A stretch of DNA of 64,000 nucleotides from Cereibacter sphaeroides (GTDB lineage Bacteria > Pseudomonadota > Alphaproteobacteria > Rhodobacterales > Rhodobacteraceae). The position numbers were made by a program, and so were the translations under genes. This document shows, piece by piece, positions 1-8,444 of this stretch. The number at the start of each line of letters is the position of its first letter. Positions within the stretch are counted from its first letter, which is position 1. The stretch covers positions 95,079-159,078 of the forward strand of contig QFQS01000006.1 of assembly GCA_003243455.1 (NCBI GenBank), written 5' to 3'. The notes beneath the pieces were generated by a model. The model ran no database searches and had not been told where the DNA came from. It saw only the letters and a list, made by a program, of their open reading frames with translations.

Positions 1-1912
1 GCCCGCAAATTCCAGGCTGAAAGACCCCGAGGAACGCAACCGCATCGCCCGCGTCTTTGAGCGTGGCCTGACCGAGCCTTCGGGCTTTGTCCTGCCCGTC
101 CAGCGCTGGCAGGCGAAGGCGGCAAAGACCTGGGTTTCCGAGAAATGGAACCTGCGCCGGGGCCACCTTTTCCTGGTGCCGGGGGATAGCCCGGTCGGCT
201 ACCGTTTGCCGCTAGGCTCGCTTCCTTACGTTCCGCCCGCGTCTTTCCCCTATATCAACCCCGCCGATCCGTTCGAGGAACGCGGTGAGTTGCCCGAACC
301 CGCCCCGGCGCATCCGCAACCGACCGCCAGCTTCACTGCCGCCGAACCGGTTCAAGAGCGTGTGGAACAGACACTTTCCGATCTTGGCGGCTCGGTCAGG
401 ACTGCCCTTTCAGTTGAGCCGCGTGACGGGCGGCTTTGCATCTTTATGCCGCCGGTCGAACGGATCGAGGACTATCTGGAATTGCTGCATGCGGCAGAGG
501 CTGCTGCGAAGTCGCTGGGCCTGACCGTTCACATCGAAGGCTATGCTCCACCCCACGACCCGCGCCTGAACGTGATCCGCGTGGCCCCCGACCCCGGCGT
601 GATCGAGGTGAACGTGCACCCTGCGTCCTCTTGGGAAGAATGCGTGGCCACCACCGAGGCCGTCTATGCCGAGGCGCGGGAGGTGCGACTGGGTGCCGAC
701 AAGTTCATGATCGACGGCAAGCATACCGGGACCGGAGGCGGCAACCATGTCGTCGTCGGCGGTGCCAATCCCGCCGACAGCCCCTTCCTGCGCCGCCCGG
801 ACCTGCTGCGCTCACTGATCCTGCACTGGCTGCGGCATCCGAGCCTCAGCTACATGTTCTCGGGCCTGTTCATTGGGCCAACGTCTCAGGCCCCCCGCAT
901 CGACGAGGCGCGGCATGATGCGCTCTATGAACTGGAAATGGCGCTGGAGCAGATACCGGTGCCGGGTGCTGGCACGCCGCCGCCCTACTGGCTGGTGGAC
1001 CGTCTGCTGCGCAACCTGCTGGTCGATGTGACCGGCAACACCCACCGGGCCGAGATTTGCATCGACAAACTCTATTCCCCAGACGGACCCACCGGCCGCC
1101 TTGGGCTGGTAGAGTTCCGCGGCTTCGAGATGCCGCCCAACCCGCGTATGAGCCTTGCGCAGCAGCTCTTGATCCGCGCCATCATCGCCCGGATGTGGGC
1201 CAGCCCCGCCACCGGCACCCTGCCGCGCTGGGGCACCACTTTGCATGACCGCTTCATGCTCCCGCATTTCGTCTGGCAGGATTTCCTGGACGTCCTGCGC
1301 GACCTGCGCGACCACGGGTTCGAGATGCAGGCGGAGTGGTTTGAGGCGCAGGCCGAGTTCCGCTTTCCCTTCTGTGGCGAGGTCGAATACGAAGGCGCGA
1401 AGCTGGAGCTTCGGCAGGCTCTGGAACCCTGGCATGTGCTGGGCGAAACCGGCGCCATCGGCGGCACGGTGCGCTACACCGACAGCTCGGTCGAGCGGTT
1501 GCAGGTAAAGCTGACCACCTCGGACCCCGATCGTTACGTCGTCACCTGCAACCAGCGTCATGTTCCGATGACCCCCACAGGCACCAACGGCACTTCGGTC
1601 GCAGCCGTGAGGTTCAAGGCCTGGCAGCCCGCCTCGGCATTGCACCCCATATTGCCGGTGAATGCGCCCCTGACCTTCGACATCTTCGACCGCTGGACAG
1701 ATCACGCCATTGGTGGCTGCACCTATCACGTCGCCCATCCGGGCGGGCGCAACTACGACACCTTCCCGGTCAACGGCAATGAGGCCGAGGCGCGGCGTCT
1801 GGCCCGGTTCGAGCCGTTCGGCCATACACCGGGGCGCTATGAGCCTCCGCCTGAGACGCCGCACCGCGAATTCCCGATGACGCTGGACCTGCGCAGGAAA
1901 CCGGGGCTGTAG
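1..1912 (+). CDS. DUF2126 family protein, C-terminal part (5' truncated by window edge)
   Basis: An open frame runs from base 2 without a stop, so the real start lies upstream of the window; an ATG-like start inside this stretch would be artificial. About 636 residues are visible. The glycine-rich motif HTGTGGGNHVVVGG near visible residue 245 is a hallmark of DUF2126, which in full-length members (about 1,100 residues) follows an N-terminal transglutaminase-like domain not seen here. The next gene begins 3 bases after its stop, and the two following genes are an ATP-grasp/alpha-E protein and a transglutaminase. That set is known from comparative genomics as a predicted peptide-ligase/peptidase module. 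The biochemical role is not established. Family assignment is firm; function is inference. Confidence 0.85.
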   Translation, partial: PANSRLKDPEERNRIARVFERGLTEPSGFVLPVQRWQAKAAKTWVSEKWNLRRGHLFLVPGDSPVGYRLPLGSLPYVPPASFPYINPADPFEERGELPEPAPAHPQPTASFTAAEPVQERVEQTLSDLGGSVRTALSVEPRDGRLCIFMPPVERIEDYLELLHAAEAAAKSLGLTVHIEGYAPPHDPRLNVIRVAPDPGVIEVNVHPASSWEECVATTEAVYAEAREVRLGADKFMIDGKHTGTGGGNHVVVGGANPADSPFLRRPDLLRSLILHWLRHPSLSYMFSGLFIGPTSQAPRIDEARHDALYELEMALEQIPVPGAGTPPPYWLVDRLLRNLLVDVTGNTHRAEICIDKLYSPDGPTGRLGLVEFRGFEMPPNPRMSLAQQLLIRAIIARMWASPATGTLPRWGTTLHDRFMLPHFVWQDFLDVLRDLRDHGFEMQAEWFEAQAEFRFPFCGEVEYEGAKLELRQALEPWHVLGETGAIGGTVRYTDSSVERLQVKLTTSDPDRYVVTCNQRHVPMTPTGTNGTSVAAVRFKAWQPASALHPILPVNAPLTFDIFDRWTDHAIGGCTYHVAHPGGRNYDTFPVNGNEAEARRLARFEPFGHTPGRYEPPPETPHREFPMTLDLRRKPGL

Positions 1913-1914
1913 CC

Positions 1915-4311
1915 ATGCCGCAAGCAAAGGCCAATGCCGAAGCTTCGCGGATTTTTGCCGCCTACCGCGCCCTGCCCGGCGTGCCGGACGAGCTGGTAGA
2001 CGCGAACGGCACGATGCGCCCGATCTGGGGGCCGCTGGTCGCCTATCTGGACGGGCTCAGCCCGGATCAGATCGCCCGCAACATTGCCCGTGGCGAACAA
2101 TATCTGCGTGACGCGGGCGTGTTCTTTCGTAACTACGCCTCGGGCCAGGCCGAGCGGGACTGGCCCTTCAGCCCCTTGCCGGTTCTTCTCCCCGAAGCCG
2201 AATGGCGTGTCATCGCCGAAGGGCTGATCGAGCGGGCCGATCTGCTGGAATATGTGGCAGCCGACCTTTACGGGCAGAACCGGCTGGTGGCCGAGGGGCA
2301 CCTGCCCGCAGCCCTGATCGCAGAAAACCCCGAGTGGCTGCGCCCCCTTGTCGGGATTGCCCCGCGTTCGGGGCATTTCCTGCACTTTCTGGCGTTTGAG
2401 ATCGGGCGCGGTCCCGACGGGCGCTGGTGGGTCTTGGGCGACCGGACACAGGCACCATCGGGCGCCGGTTTCGCCCTTGAAAACCGGGTGGCGGCGGGTC
2501 GCGTTTTTTCCGAGATTTACAACGATCTCAACGTATTCCGCCTTGCAGCGTTCTTTCGCGCCTTCCGAGACGGGTTGAACGGTTTGCGAGGCGATGCTTC
2601 GATCCGCTCGGGTGGCAAAGTCGGCATCCTGACACCGGGGCCGATGACCGACACCTATTACGAACACGCCTATATCGCGCGCTATCTGGGCCTCAGCCTT
2701 CTGGAAGGCGGCGACCTGACCGTCGAGGATGATGCGGTCAAGGTGCGCACCGTTCAGGGGCCAGTTCCCATCGACGTGCTGTGGCGCAGGCTGGACGCGC
2801 AATGGGCCGACCCGATGGAGCTGGAAGCATCCAGCCGGATCGGCACGCCGGGTCTGCTGGCGGCGGTGCGGGCGGGGAATGTAACGCTGGTCAATGCACT
2901 TGGCGTGGGCGTTCTGGAAAGCCAGGCGATGCTGGCCTTCCTTCCCGGCATCGCGGAACACCTGAACGGAACCCCGCTGAAGCTGCCCAATATTGCAACA
3001 TGGTGGTGCGGCCAGCAGGCGGAACTGGACCATGTGCGCGCAAGGGCACAGGACATGGTCATTGGACCTGCGTTGGCTACCCGCCTGCCGTTCGAGACCG
3101 GCGGAACCCATGCGCTCGCCGGCCGGATGCGCGGTGACGGGCAAGACCTTGACAACTGGCTCGTGGAAAACGGGCCTGGCCTGGTCGGGCAGGAACTCGT
3201 AACGCTTTCGACCACGCCGGTCTGGCAGGACGGCGCGCTTGTGCCGCGCCCGATGACGATCCGGGTCTTTCTGGCCCGGACGCCCGATGGCTGGCAGGTC
3301 ATGCCGGGCGGCTTCGCTCGCGTAGGTTCTTCCGCCGACGCCACGGCCATCTCTATGCAGCAGGGCGGATCGGCGGCGGATGTCTGGGTGGTCAGCGATG
3401 ATCCGGTGCCGGACGAGACCATGCTGGCGCAGCCGCTCCACGCCTTTGCCCGCGCGGAACCGGGTGCCCTGCCCAGCCGCGCCGCCGACAACCTTTACTG
3501 GCTGGGCCGCTATGTCGAGCGCACCGAGGGCCTGCTGCGCCTGACCCGCGCCTATAACGCGCGTCTGGACGAAAGCGGCAGCTCTGCCCTGCGCGCAGCG
3601 ATCAAGTCCGAGCTTGCAGGCTATGGCCTCGATCCCGAACAGCCGCTGCCGCAAGGGCTGATCCGCACTCTTGGCCATGCAGTCGGCGCGGCCAGCCGTA
3701 TCCGCGACCGCTTCTCGATCGATGGCTGGGCGGCACTCGTCGATCTGGAAAAGACCATGTCGCGCATGACCGAGACAGTGACGGCGGGCGATGATGCAGC
3801 GATGGCGATGGGCGTGCTGCTGCGCAAGGTAGCTGGCTTCTCGGGACTTGTGCATGAGAATATGTATCGCGCGACAGGCTGGCGTTTCCTGACCATCGGA
3901 AGGTCGCTGGAACGGGCGGCAACCATGGCCGACCTGCTCGCCACCTTCACCGATCCTGCCGCGCCGACAGGCAGCCTGGATCTGGCCATCGAGATCGGCG
4001 ACAGCACGATGACCCACCGCCAGCGCTATGCGGTCGTGGCAAGCCACGAAAGCGTCGTCGACCTGCTGGCGCTGGACGCGCAGAACCCCCGCGCAATCCT
4101 GTTCCATCTGAACGAGATCAAGACACAGGCCGAACACTTACGGCCGGGCGGGACCGATGCCCCGCTAAGCGCGTTCGAGCGCAGCCTTCTGGCGGTGCAG
4201 ACGCGTGCAACGCTGTATTCGCTGCAAGATCTCGATGCGGCTGGCTTGCGCAGCCTGCGCGGCGATATCCTCGGGTTGTCGGTCGCGCTGACCGAGGCCT
4301 ATCTCTTGTGA
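1915..4311 (+). CDS. Circularly permuted ATP-grasp protein fused to alpha-E domain
   Basis: The product has 798 residues. The N-terminal half (about 1-480) is the circularly permuted type 2 ATP-grasp region (former DUF404/DUF407), seen in segments such as GDRTQAPSGAGFALENR and TPGPMTDTYYEHAYIARYLG. The C-terminal part from about 520 is the all-helical alpha-E domain (former DUF403), beginning SRAADNLYWLGRYVERTE. In many bacteria these are two genes; here they are one chain. ATP-grasp enzymes of this class are predicted to make amide bonds on small peptides, but substrates are unknown. The gene follows the DUF2126 gene by 3 bases and is followed after 4 bases by a transglutaminase, so it is almost certainly in the same operon. 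Confidence 0.88.
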   Translation: MPQAKANAEASRIFAAYRALPGVPDELVDANGTMRPIWGPLVAYLDGLSPDQIARNIARGEQYLRDAGVFFRNYASGQAERDWPFSPLPVLLPEAEWRVIAEGLIERADLLEYVAADLYGQNRLVAEGHLPAALIAENPEWLRPLVGIAPRSGHFLHFLAFEIGRGPDGRWWVLGDRTQAPSGAGFALENRVAAGRVFSEIYNDLNVFRLAAFFRAFRDGLNGLRGDASIRSGGKVGILTPGPMTDTYYEHAYIARYLGLSLLEGGDLTVEDDAVKVRTVQGPVPIDVLWRRLDAQWADPMELEASSRIGTPGLLAAVRAGNVTLVNALGVGVLESQAMLAFLPGIAEHLNGTPLKLPNIATWWCGQQAELDHVRARAQDMVIGPALATRLPFETGGTHALAGRMRGDGQDLDNWLVENGPGLVGQELVTLSTTPVWQDGALVPRPMTIRVFLARTPDGWQVMPGGFARVGSSADATAISMQQGGSAADVWVVSDDPVPDETMLAQPLHAFARAEPGALPSRAADNLYWLGRYVERTEGLLRLTRAYNARLDESGSSALRAAIKSELAGYGLDPEQPLPQGLIRTLGHAVGAASRIRDRFSIDGWAALVDLEKTMSRMTETVTAGDDAAMAMGVLLRKVAGFSGLVHENMYRATGWRFLTIGRSLERAATMADLLATFTDPAAPTGSLDLAIEIGDSTMTHRQRYAVVASHESVVDLLALDAQNPRAILFHLNEIKTQAEHLRPGGTDAPLSAFERSLLAVQTRATLYSLQDLDAAGLRSLRGDILGLSVALTEAYLL

Positions 4312-4315
4312 TGCG

Positions 4316-5197
4316 ATGATCTACGATATCGTCCTGAAACTGTCTTACAGCTATGCCAACCCTGCCATTGGCGGGCGGCATCTGGTGCGGATGATGCCTG
4401 CCGACCTGACGGGCGAGCAGCGGCTGATTGCCGGGCATCTGGACATCACTCCAGCACCGGCCGAGCGGACCGACCGCGTGGATTTCTTCGGCAACCGTGC
4501 CTCGGACGTGGCCTTTCGCGGGGCGATCAGCCGCATCCAGATGCGCCTCAAGGCCCGCGTGGATCGTTTCGCGCCGCTACCTCTGCCGGGGCCGTCCGAT
4601 CTGCTGTCCGACCTGCCCGCCTCGATAGCGGCCAGCCATAGCCTTGCACCGGATTCGCCGGTGCATTTCCTGGCCTCGTCACCTCTGGTTCCTGCCGACA
4701 ACCCAACCCTCGACTATGCGCGCGACGCGAGCGCTGGCTTCGCCACGGCGATCGACGCGGTGACGGCCGTGGGTGAGGCGCTGCACCGCGATTTCACCTA
4801 TGACCCCGAGGCGACGGATGTGGACACCCCGCTGGCCGAGGCTTTCGCGGCCCGCCACGGCGTCTGTCAAGACTTCAGCCACATCATGATCGCCTGCCTG
4901 CGCGGGCTGGGCATTCCTGCGGGCTATGTCTCGGGCCTCTTGCGCACCACGCCTCCGCCCGGTCGGGCGCGGCTGGAAGGGGCCGATGCGATGCACGCCT
5001 GGGTGCGCGCCTGGTGCGGGCCGAACGCGGGCTGGTACGAATACGACCCGACCAACGCGATCCCCGCGGGAGAAAGCCATATCGTCATCGCGCGGGGGCG
5101 CGACTACTCCGATGTCTCGCCCATCAAGGGCATCCTGCGGCTGACCGGCAAGCAGACCGGGCGGCACGCCGTGGACGTGATCCCGCTGCAAGGCTGA
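4316..5197 (+). CDS. Transglutaminase-like family protein
   Basis: The product has 293 residues. It has the bacterial transglutaminase-like N-terminal region (residues 1-80, starting MIYDIVLKLSYSYANPA) and a core with the catalytic cysteine in RHGVCQDFSH (about residue 184), a histidine in DAMHAWVRAW (about 225) and an aspartate in YEYDPTNA (about 243). The Cys-His-Asp triad therefore looks complete, consistent with a cysteine peptidase or amidase. The ATG lies 4 bases after the stop of the ATP-grasp/alpha-E gene. In this conserved gene set the transglutaminase is thought to work against the ATP-grasp product, as a peptidase or transpeptidase. That role is inferred from context. Confidence 0.9.
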   Translation: MIYDIVLKLSYSYANPAIGGRHLVRMMPADLTGEQRLIAGHLDITPAPAERTDRVDFFGNRASDVAFRGAISRIQMRLKARVDRFAPLPLPGPSDLLSDLPASIAASHSLAPDSPVHFLASSPLVPADNPTLDYARDASAGFATAIDAVTAVGEALHRDFTYDPEATDVDTPLAEAFAARHGVCQDFSHIMIACLRGLGIPAGYVSGLLRTTPPPGRARLEGADAMHAWVRAWCGPNAGWYEYDPTNAIPAGESHIVIARGRDYSDVSPIKGILRLTGKQTGRHAVDVIPLQG

Positions 5198-5243
5198 CGC
5201 AAATCGCTGGACGAGCGAAGCGCGCCGTGATTGCGTGACTTCC

Positions 5244-5804
5244 ATGACCAGACGCGCCCTGCCCTATTGGATCACCGCCGCGATCATCCTGGCCGCCGCC
5301 GCCTGGCTTTTGTGGATCGGGCGCGAGCCGATCTGCAAGTGCGGCTACATCAAGCTGTGGCACGGCCAGACGATGAGTTCCGAGAACTCGCAACATATCT
5401 CCGACTGGTACACGCCCTCGCACCTGCTGCATGGCATCCTGTTCTACGGTTTGCTCTGGCTGGTCGCACGCAGGCTGGCGGTGGGCTGGCGGCTGGTCAT
5501 CGCCACACTGGTCGAAGTCGGCTGGGAGATACTGGAGAACTCGGACGCGATCATCGAGCGCTATCGCGCCGTGACCATTTCCCTCGACTACTATGGCGAC
5601 TCGGTCGTGAACTCGGTCAGCGACATGCTGTTCATGGTTCTGGGCTTTCAACTGGCGCGGGTTGTGCCCGTCTGGGCCAGCGTCGCCATCGTCATCGGTT
5701 TTGAGGCGCTGACGATCTGGCTGATCCGCGACGGGCTGGCGCTGAACATCCTGATGCTGCTGTGGCCGCTCGAGGCAGTGAAGACCTGGCAGGCCGGCGG
5801 CTGA
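5244..5804 (+). CDS. UPF0314 (DUF2585) membrane protein
   Basis: About 186 residues from the ATG at 5244; a GTG at 5235 would add three residues and neither has a strong ribosome binding site. The sequence matches the UPF0314/DUF2585 family by the conserved blocks CKCGYIKLWHG and SEHISDWYTPSH-like (here SSENSQHISDWYTPSH), followed by EVGWEILENSD and YYGDSVVNSVSD. Four or so hydrophobic segments (about residues 10-28, 65-85, 125-145, 150-175) predict an inner-membrane protein. Function is unknown in the family. It lies 46 bases downstream of the transglutaminase gene and could share its transcript. Confidence 0.82.
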   Translation: MTRRALPYWITAAIILAAAAWLLWIGREPICKCGYIKLWHGQTMSSENSQHISDWYTPSHLLHGILFYGLLWLVARRLAVGWRLVIATLVEVGWEILENSDAIIERYRAVTISLDYYGDSVVNSVSDMLFMVLGFQLARVVPVWASVAIVIGFEALTIWLIRDGLALNILMLLWPLEAVKTWQAGG

Positions 5805-5951
5805 GCCTTTGCCATGGCTGCACAATCCCGGTGACGCGGCAATGACGGCCCCGTCACTAAGCTTTGCGCATTGATCTGCCATACCTCGGGGCGTTCAAAG
5901 GTAAGTTTTTAACCAGCACATTTAACGACTGACCGGTTGACTGTGACGGCG

Positions 5952-5984
5952 ACGCCCTCCGGACCCTGACCCCGGAGGGCGTTT
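5952..5984 (+). terminator. Rho-independent-like hairpin downstream of UPF0314 gene
   Basis: An 11-bp perfect stem (ACGCCCTCCGG at 5952-5962 with its complement at 5972-5982) encloses a 9-base loop and is followed by a short T run. It would end transcripts of the plus-strand 1-5.8 kb operon or of a small RNA encoded in the gap. Confidence 0.55.
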
Positions 5985-6108
5985 GCCTTTCCCAAAGCAG
6001 ACGCAGGATGCAGTGCAATCCTTGACGCCCTGCCCGGCGGCGCTGGACGCTTTGTCGGTCGCAAGCCGTCGCTATCGGTCCCGGCAACCGGAACCGACTG
6101 ATGGCAAT

Positions 6109-6131
6109 TGAAATCACGCGCCGAATTTTCA
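6109..6131. promoter_or_regulatory. Candidate operator TGAAAT-N11-TTTTCA upstream of the amine oxidase gene
   Basis: An imperfect inverted repeat with an 11-base spacer, ending 46 bases before the ATG at 6178. The same half-sites and spacing occur at 7508-7530 upstream of the potB-like gene. A shared regulator, possibly the XRE-cupin protein encoded at 10344, is the simplest explanation. That link is inference. Confidence 0.4.
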
Positions 6132-6177
6132 TAAACTTCGCCATCGGAATCCATCTTTCACCTTCTCAGGATAAGCC

Positions 6178-7470
6178 ATGATCCAAGGCGAAACCCCTGT
6201 GCTGTCCAACTCTCTGTGGACAGCCACCGCCAATGCCACACAAAACTTTCCCCCACTCAGCGGGCGGATCGATGCGGAAGTAGCCATCGTCGGCGGTGGA
6301 GTTACGGGGCTGTCGGCCGCACTGCATCTGGCGGAGCGGGGCGTTTCGGTCGTCCTGGTCGAAGCGCAGGAGCCCGGCTGGGGCGCATCGGGCCGCAATG
6401 GCGGGCAGCTCAATCCGGGTCTCAAGTACGATCCCGATGCGGTCCAGACGCATTTCGGGGCCGAGATGGCCGACCGGATGTTGCGCCTGTCCGGCGAAGC
6501 GCCGGATGAGGTGATGGCACTGATCCGCCGCCTCGGCATCGACTGTGACGCGGTGCAGCCCGGCTGGATCCAGCCCGCGCATGATGCGACCTCGATGACG
6601 ACGCTGACCGCTCGGGCCGAGCAGTGGCAGAACCGCGGTGTCGATATGCGCCTGCTCTCGGCCGGCGATGTGCATGCGATGATCGGCACCGATGTCTATG
6701 TCGGCGGGTTATTGGACCCGCGCGGGGCCAACCTGCATCCGCTGAATTACACGTTGGGTCTTGCAAGAGCCGCTGCATCGTCGGGCGTGCGGATATATGG
6801 CAAGAGTCCGGCGCAGTACATTGACCAAAATGGGGAAAATTATCTTCTGCGAACCGCCTCAGGCGAAGTCAATGCGCGGCGCATCCTGCTTTGCACTAAC
6901 GGCTATACCGATGGCCTGGCCCCACCGCTCGCTCAGACGCTCGTTCCCGTGCGTTCTATCCAGGTTGCGACAGCGCCGCTTTCGGACAACATCCGGCGCA
7001 GCATCCTGCCGGGACTTCAGGCGGCATCCGATGGCCGCCGGGTGATGGTCTACTACAAGATGGATGGCGCAGGCCGACTGATCATCGGCGGACGCGGCGA
7101 TTATAGCGACAGCACCACCGAAAAGCTGATGGAGAACCTGCGCCGCGTGGCGCGCCGCATGTTCCCGCAACTGGGCGAGACGCCCTTCGAATACGCCTGG
7201 GGCGGTTACGTCGCCATGACGGCCGACCACTACCCCCACCTGACCCCTCTTGGTCCCGGCCTCATGTCGGCCACCGGATACAACGGTCGGGGGTTGGCAC
7301 TTGGCACGGTGATGGGCCGCGTTCTGGCCGACTGGGCGATGGGTAAACCAGAGACAGAGCTTGATTTCCCGGTAACGCCGCCCCGCCCCATTCCTTTCCA
7401 CTTCCTGCGAAAACCGGCGGTCAGGGCGACGGTCGCCATGTTCCGTATCCGCGATGCACTTGGGATTTGA
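6178..7470 (+). CDS. FAD-dependent amine oxidoreductase (gamma-glutamylputrescine oxidase-like)
   Basis: The product has 430 residues of the DAO/GlpD-type flavoprotein family. The dinucleotide-binding motif VAIVGGGVTGLSAALHLAE is at about residues 35-53, and the PuuB-type segment WGASGRNGGQLNPG follows at about 70. The C-terminal flavin-contact region reads GYNGRGLALGTVMGRVLA. The family oxidises amino groups of glutamylated polyamines or related amines with release of H2O2. The gene is followed by a PotBCD-like transporter, an XRE-cupin regulator and a PotA-like ATPase, which supports a polyamine or similar amine substrate. The exact substrate cannot be read from sequence; other amino-acid or amine oxidase activities remain possible. 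Confidence 0.82.
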   Translation: MIQGETPVLSNSLWTATANATQNFPPLSGRIDAEVAIVGGGVTGLSAALHLAERGVSVVLVEAQEPGWGASGRNGGQLNPGLKYDPDAVQTHFGAEMADRMLRLSGEAPDEVMALIRRLGIDCDAVQPGWIQPAHDATSMTTLTARAEQWQNRGVDMRLLSAGDVHAMIGTDVYVGGLLDPRGANLHPLNYTLGLARAAASSGVRIYGKSPAQYIDQNGENYLLRTASGEVNARRILLCTNGYTDGLAPPLAQTLVPVRSIQVATAPLSDNIRRSILPGLQAASDGRRVMVYYKMDGAGRLIIGGRGDYSDSTTEKLMENLRRVARRMFPQLGETPFEYAWGGYVAMTADHYPHLTPLGPGLMSATGYNGRGLALGTVMGRVLADWAMGKPETELDFPVTPPRPIPFHFLRKPAVRATVAMFRIRDALGI

Positions 7471-7507
7471 CAGGATGTGAAAGATTGCATCCCGTATGCG
7501 GGATATA

Positions 7508-7530
7508 TGAAATTTCTCTTTGTGATTTCA
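7508..7530. promoter_or_regulatory. Candidate operator TGAAAT-N11-ATTTCA upstream of potB-like gene
   Basis: Perfect inverted repeat at the core; extended outward, 10 bases (TATATGAAAT, 7504-7513) pair with 7525-7534 across an 11-base loop. It matches the element at 6109-6131 in half-site and spacing and ends 44 bases before the ATG at 7575, almost the same distance as at the first site. It may be an operator or an AT-rich hairpin. Confidence 0.45.
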
Positions 7531-7574
7531 TATAGTGGTGAAAAGCTTACTTGATCATCATTGCGGCGAGTCGG

Positions 7575-8444
7575 ATGCAGATAAGGCAGGGGATATCGGA
7601 CGGCATTGGGTTTCGGGTCGCGATGTCCCTGCCCGGGGCGGTGGTGACCTTCGGTCTGGTCATATTTGCCCTGCTCATGGTTCTGATCCTTGCCTTCCGC
7701 ATCAATGATGGCGGGCTAATCCTCGGGCCGATGTCGCTTGCCAACTTCGCAGGCATTCTGACCGACCCGCTTTATGCGATGGTGATGCTGCGCTCGCTGG
7801 CCATCGCGGGGCTGGTGACGCTGGCGACGGTCGCGACGGCCTATCCGGTGGCGGTCTATCTGGCGTTCCACGCCGGGCGCAGGCGGGGACTGATCCTGTT
7901 CCTGGTTACCCTGCCGTTCTGGACCAGCTACCTGCTGCGCGTCTTCGCCTGGAAAGTCGTGCTGGCCTATAACGGCGTCCTGAACTCGGCGATGCTCTCG
8001 ACCGGCCTGTGGTCGGAACCCTCAACGGCTTTCCTGAACAATCCGACGGCAGTTGTCATCACGCTGGCCCACGCCTACGCGCCCTTTGCGATCCTGCCGA
8101 TCTTCGTCGCGCTGCAAACCATCCCGCGCTCGCTGATCGAGGCCGCATCCGACCTTGGCGCGACGCGAGCGCAGATTTTTGGCCGCATCATCCTGCCGCT
8201 GTCCATGCCGGGTGTCCTTGGCGGCGCACTTGTCGTCTTTGTGCCGACACTTGGCGACTACGTCACCCCGTCGCTGGTCGGCGGGCCGTCCAGCACCATG
8301 ATCGGCAACCTGATCCAGGCGCAGTTCGGCAAGGCCAACGACTGGCCCTTTGGTGCCGCGCTGGCGGTGGCGACCATGCTGGTGATCCTGATCGCAGTCA
8401 TGCTGGTGCGGCAGGCCGACCGCAAATGGGGCAGCCGGACATGA
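7575..8444 (+). CDS. ABC transporter permease, PotB-like (polyamine type)
   Basis: About 289 residues from the ATG at 7575; a TTG at 7551 would add eight residues. Six hydrophobic segments are visible. The permease EAA loop reads EAASDLGATRAQIFGRIILPLSMPG in spirit (about residues 195-215), the contact site for the ATPase. The segment PTLGDYVTPSLVGGP is typical of PotB/PotH polyamine permeases. It overlaps the next permease gene by 4 bases (ATGA), so the two are translationally coupled. With the PotC-, PotD- and PotA-like genes it forms one importer. Substrate by context is putrescine, spermidine or another amine. Confidence 0.85.
   Translation: MQIRQGISDGIGFRVAMSLPGAVVTFGLVIFALLMVLILAFRINDGGLILGPMSLANFAGILTDPLYAMVMLRSLAIAGLVTLATVATAYPVAVYLAFHAGRRRGLILFLVTLPFWTSYLLRVFAWKVVLAYNGVLNSAMLSTGLWSEPSTAFLNNPTAVVITLAHAYAPFAILPIFVALQTIPRSLIEAASDLGATRAQIFGRIILPLSMPGVLGGALVVFVPTLGDYVTPSLVGGPSSTMIGNLIQAQFGKANDWPFGAALAVATMLVILIAVMLVRQADRKWGSRT

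Larger units (their letters stand above)
5805..6177. other. Intergenic region, 373 bases, with one hairpin and one candidate operator
   Basis: No convincing protein-coding frame was found here. It holds a strong stem-loop at 5952-5982 and the inverted-repeat element at 6109-6131 described separately. The stretch between the UPF0314 stop and the hairpin is 147 bases, long enough for a small RNA ending at the hairpin, but no good promoter was recognised. Confidence 0.5.

Noticed and set aside
1837..4137. A 766-residue minus-strand frame over the ATP-grasp gene
   Set aside because: It is the antisense of a strongly supported gene, a common effect in GC-rich DNA; its composition is shadow-like and no family motif is seen.
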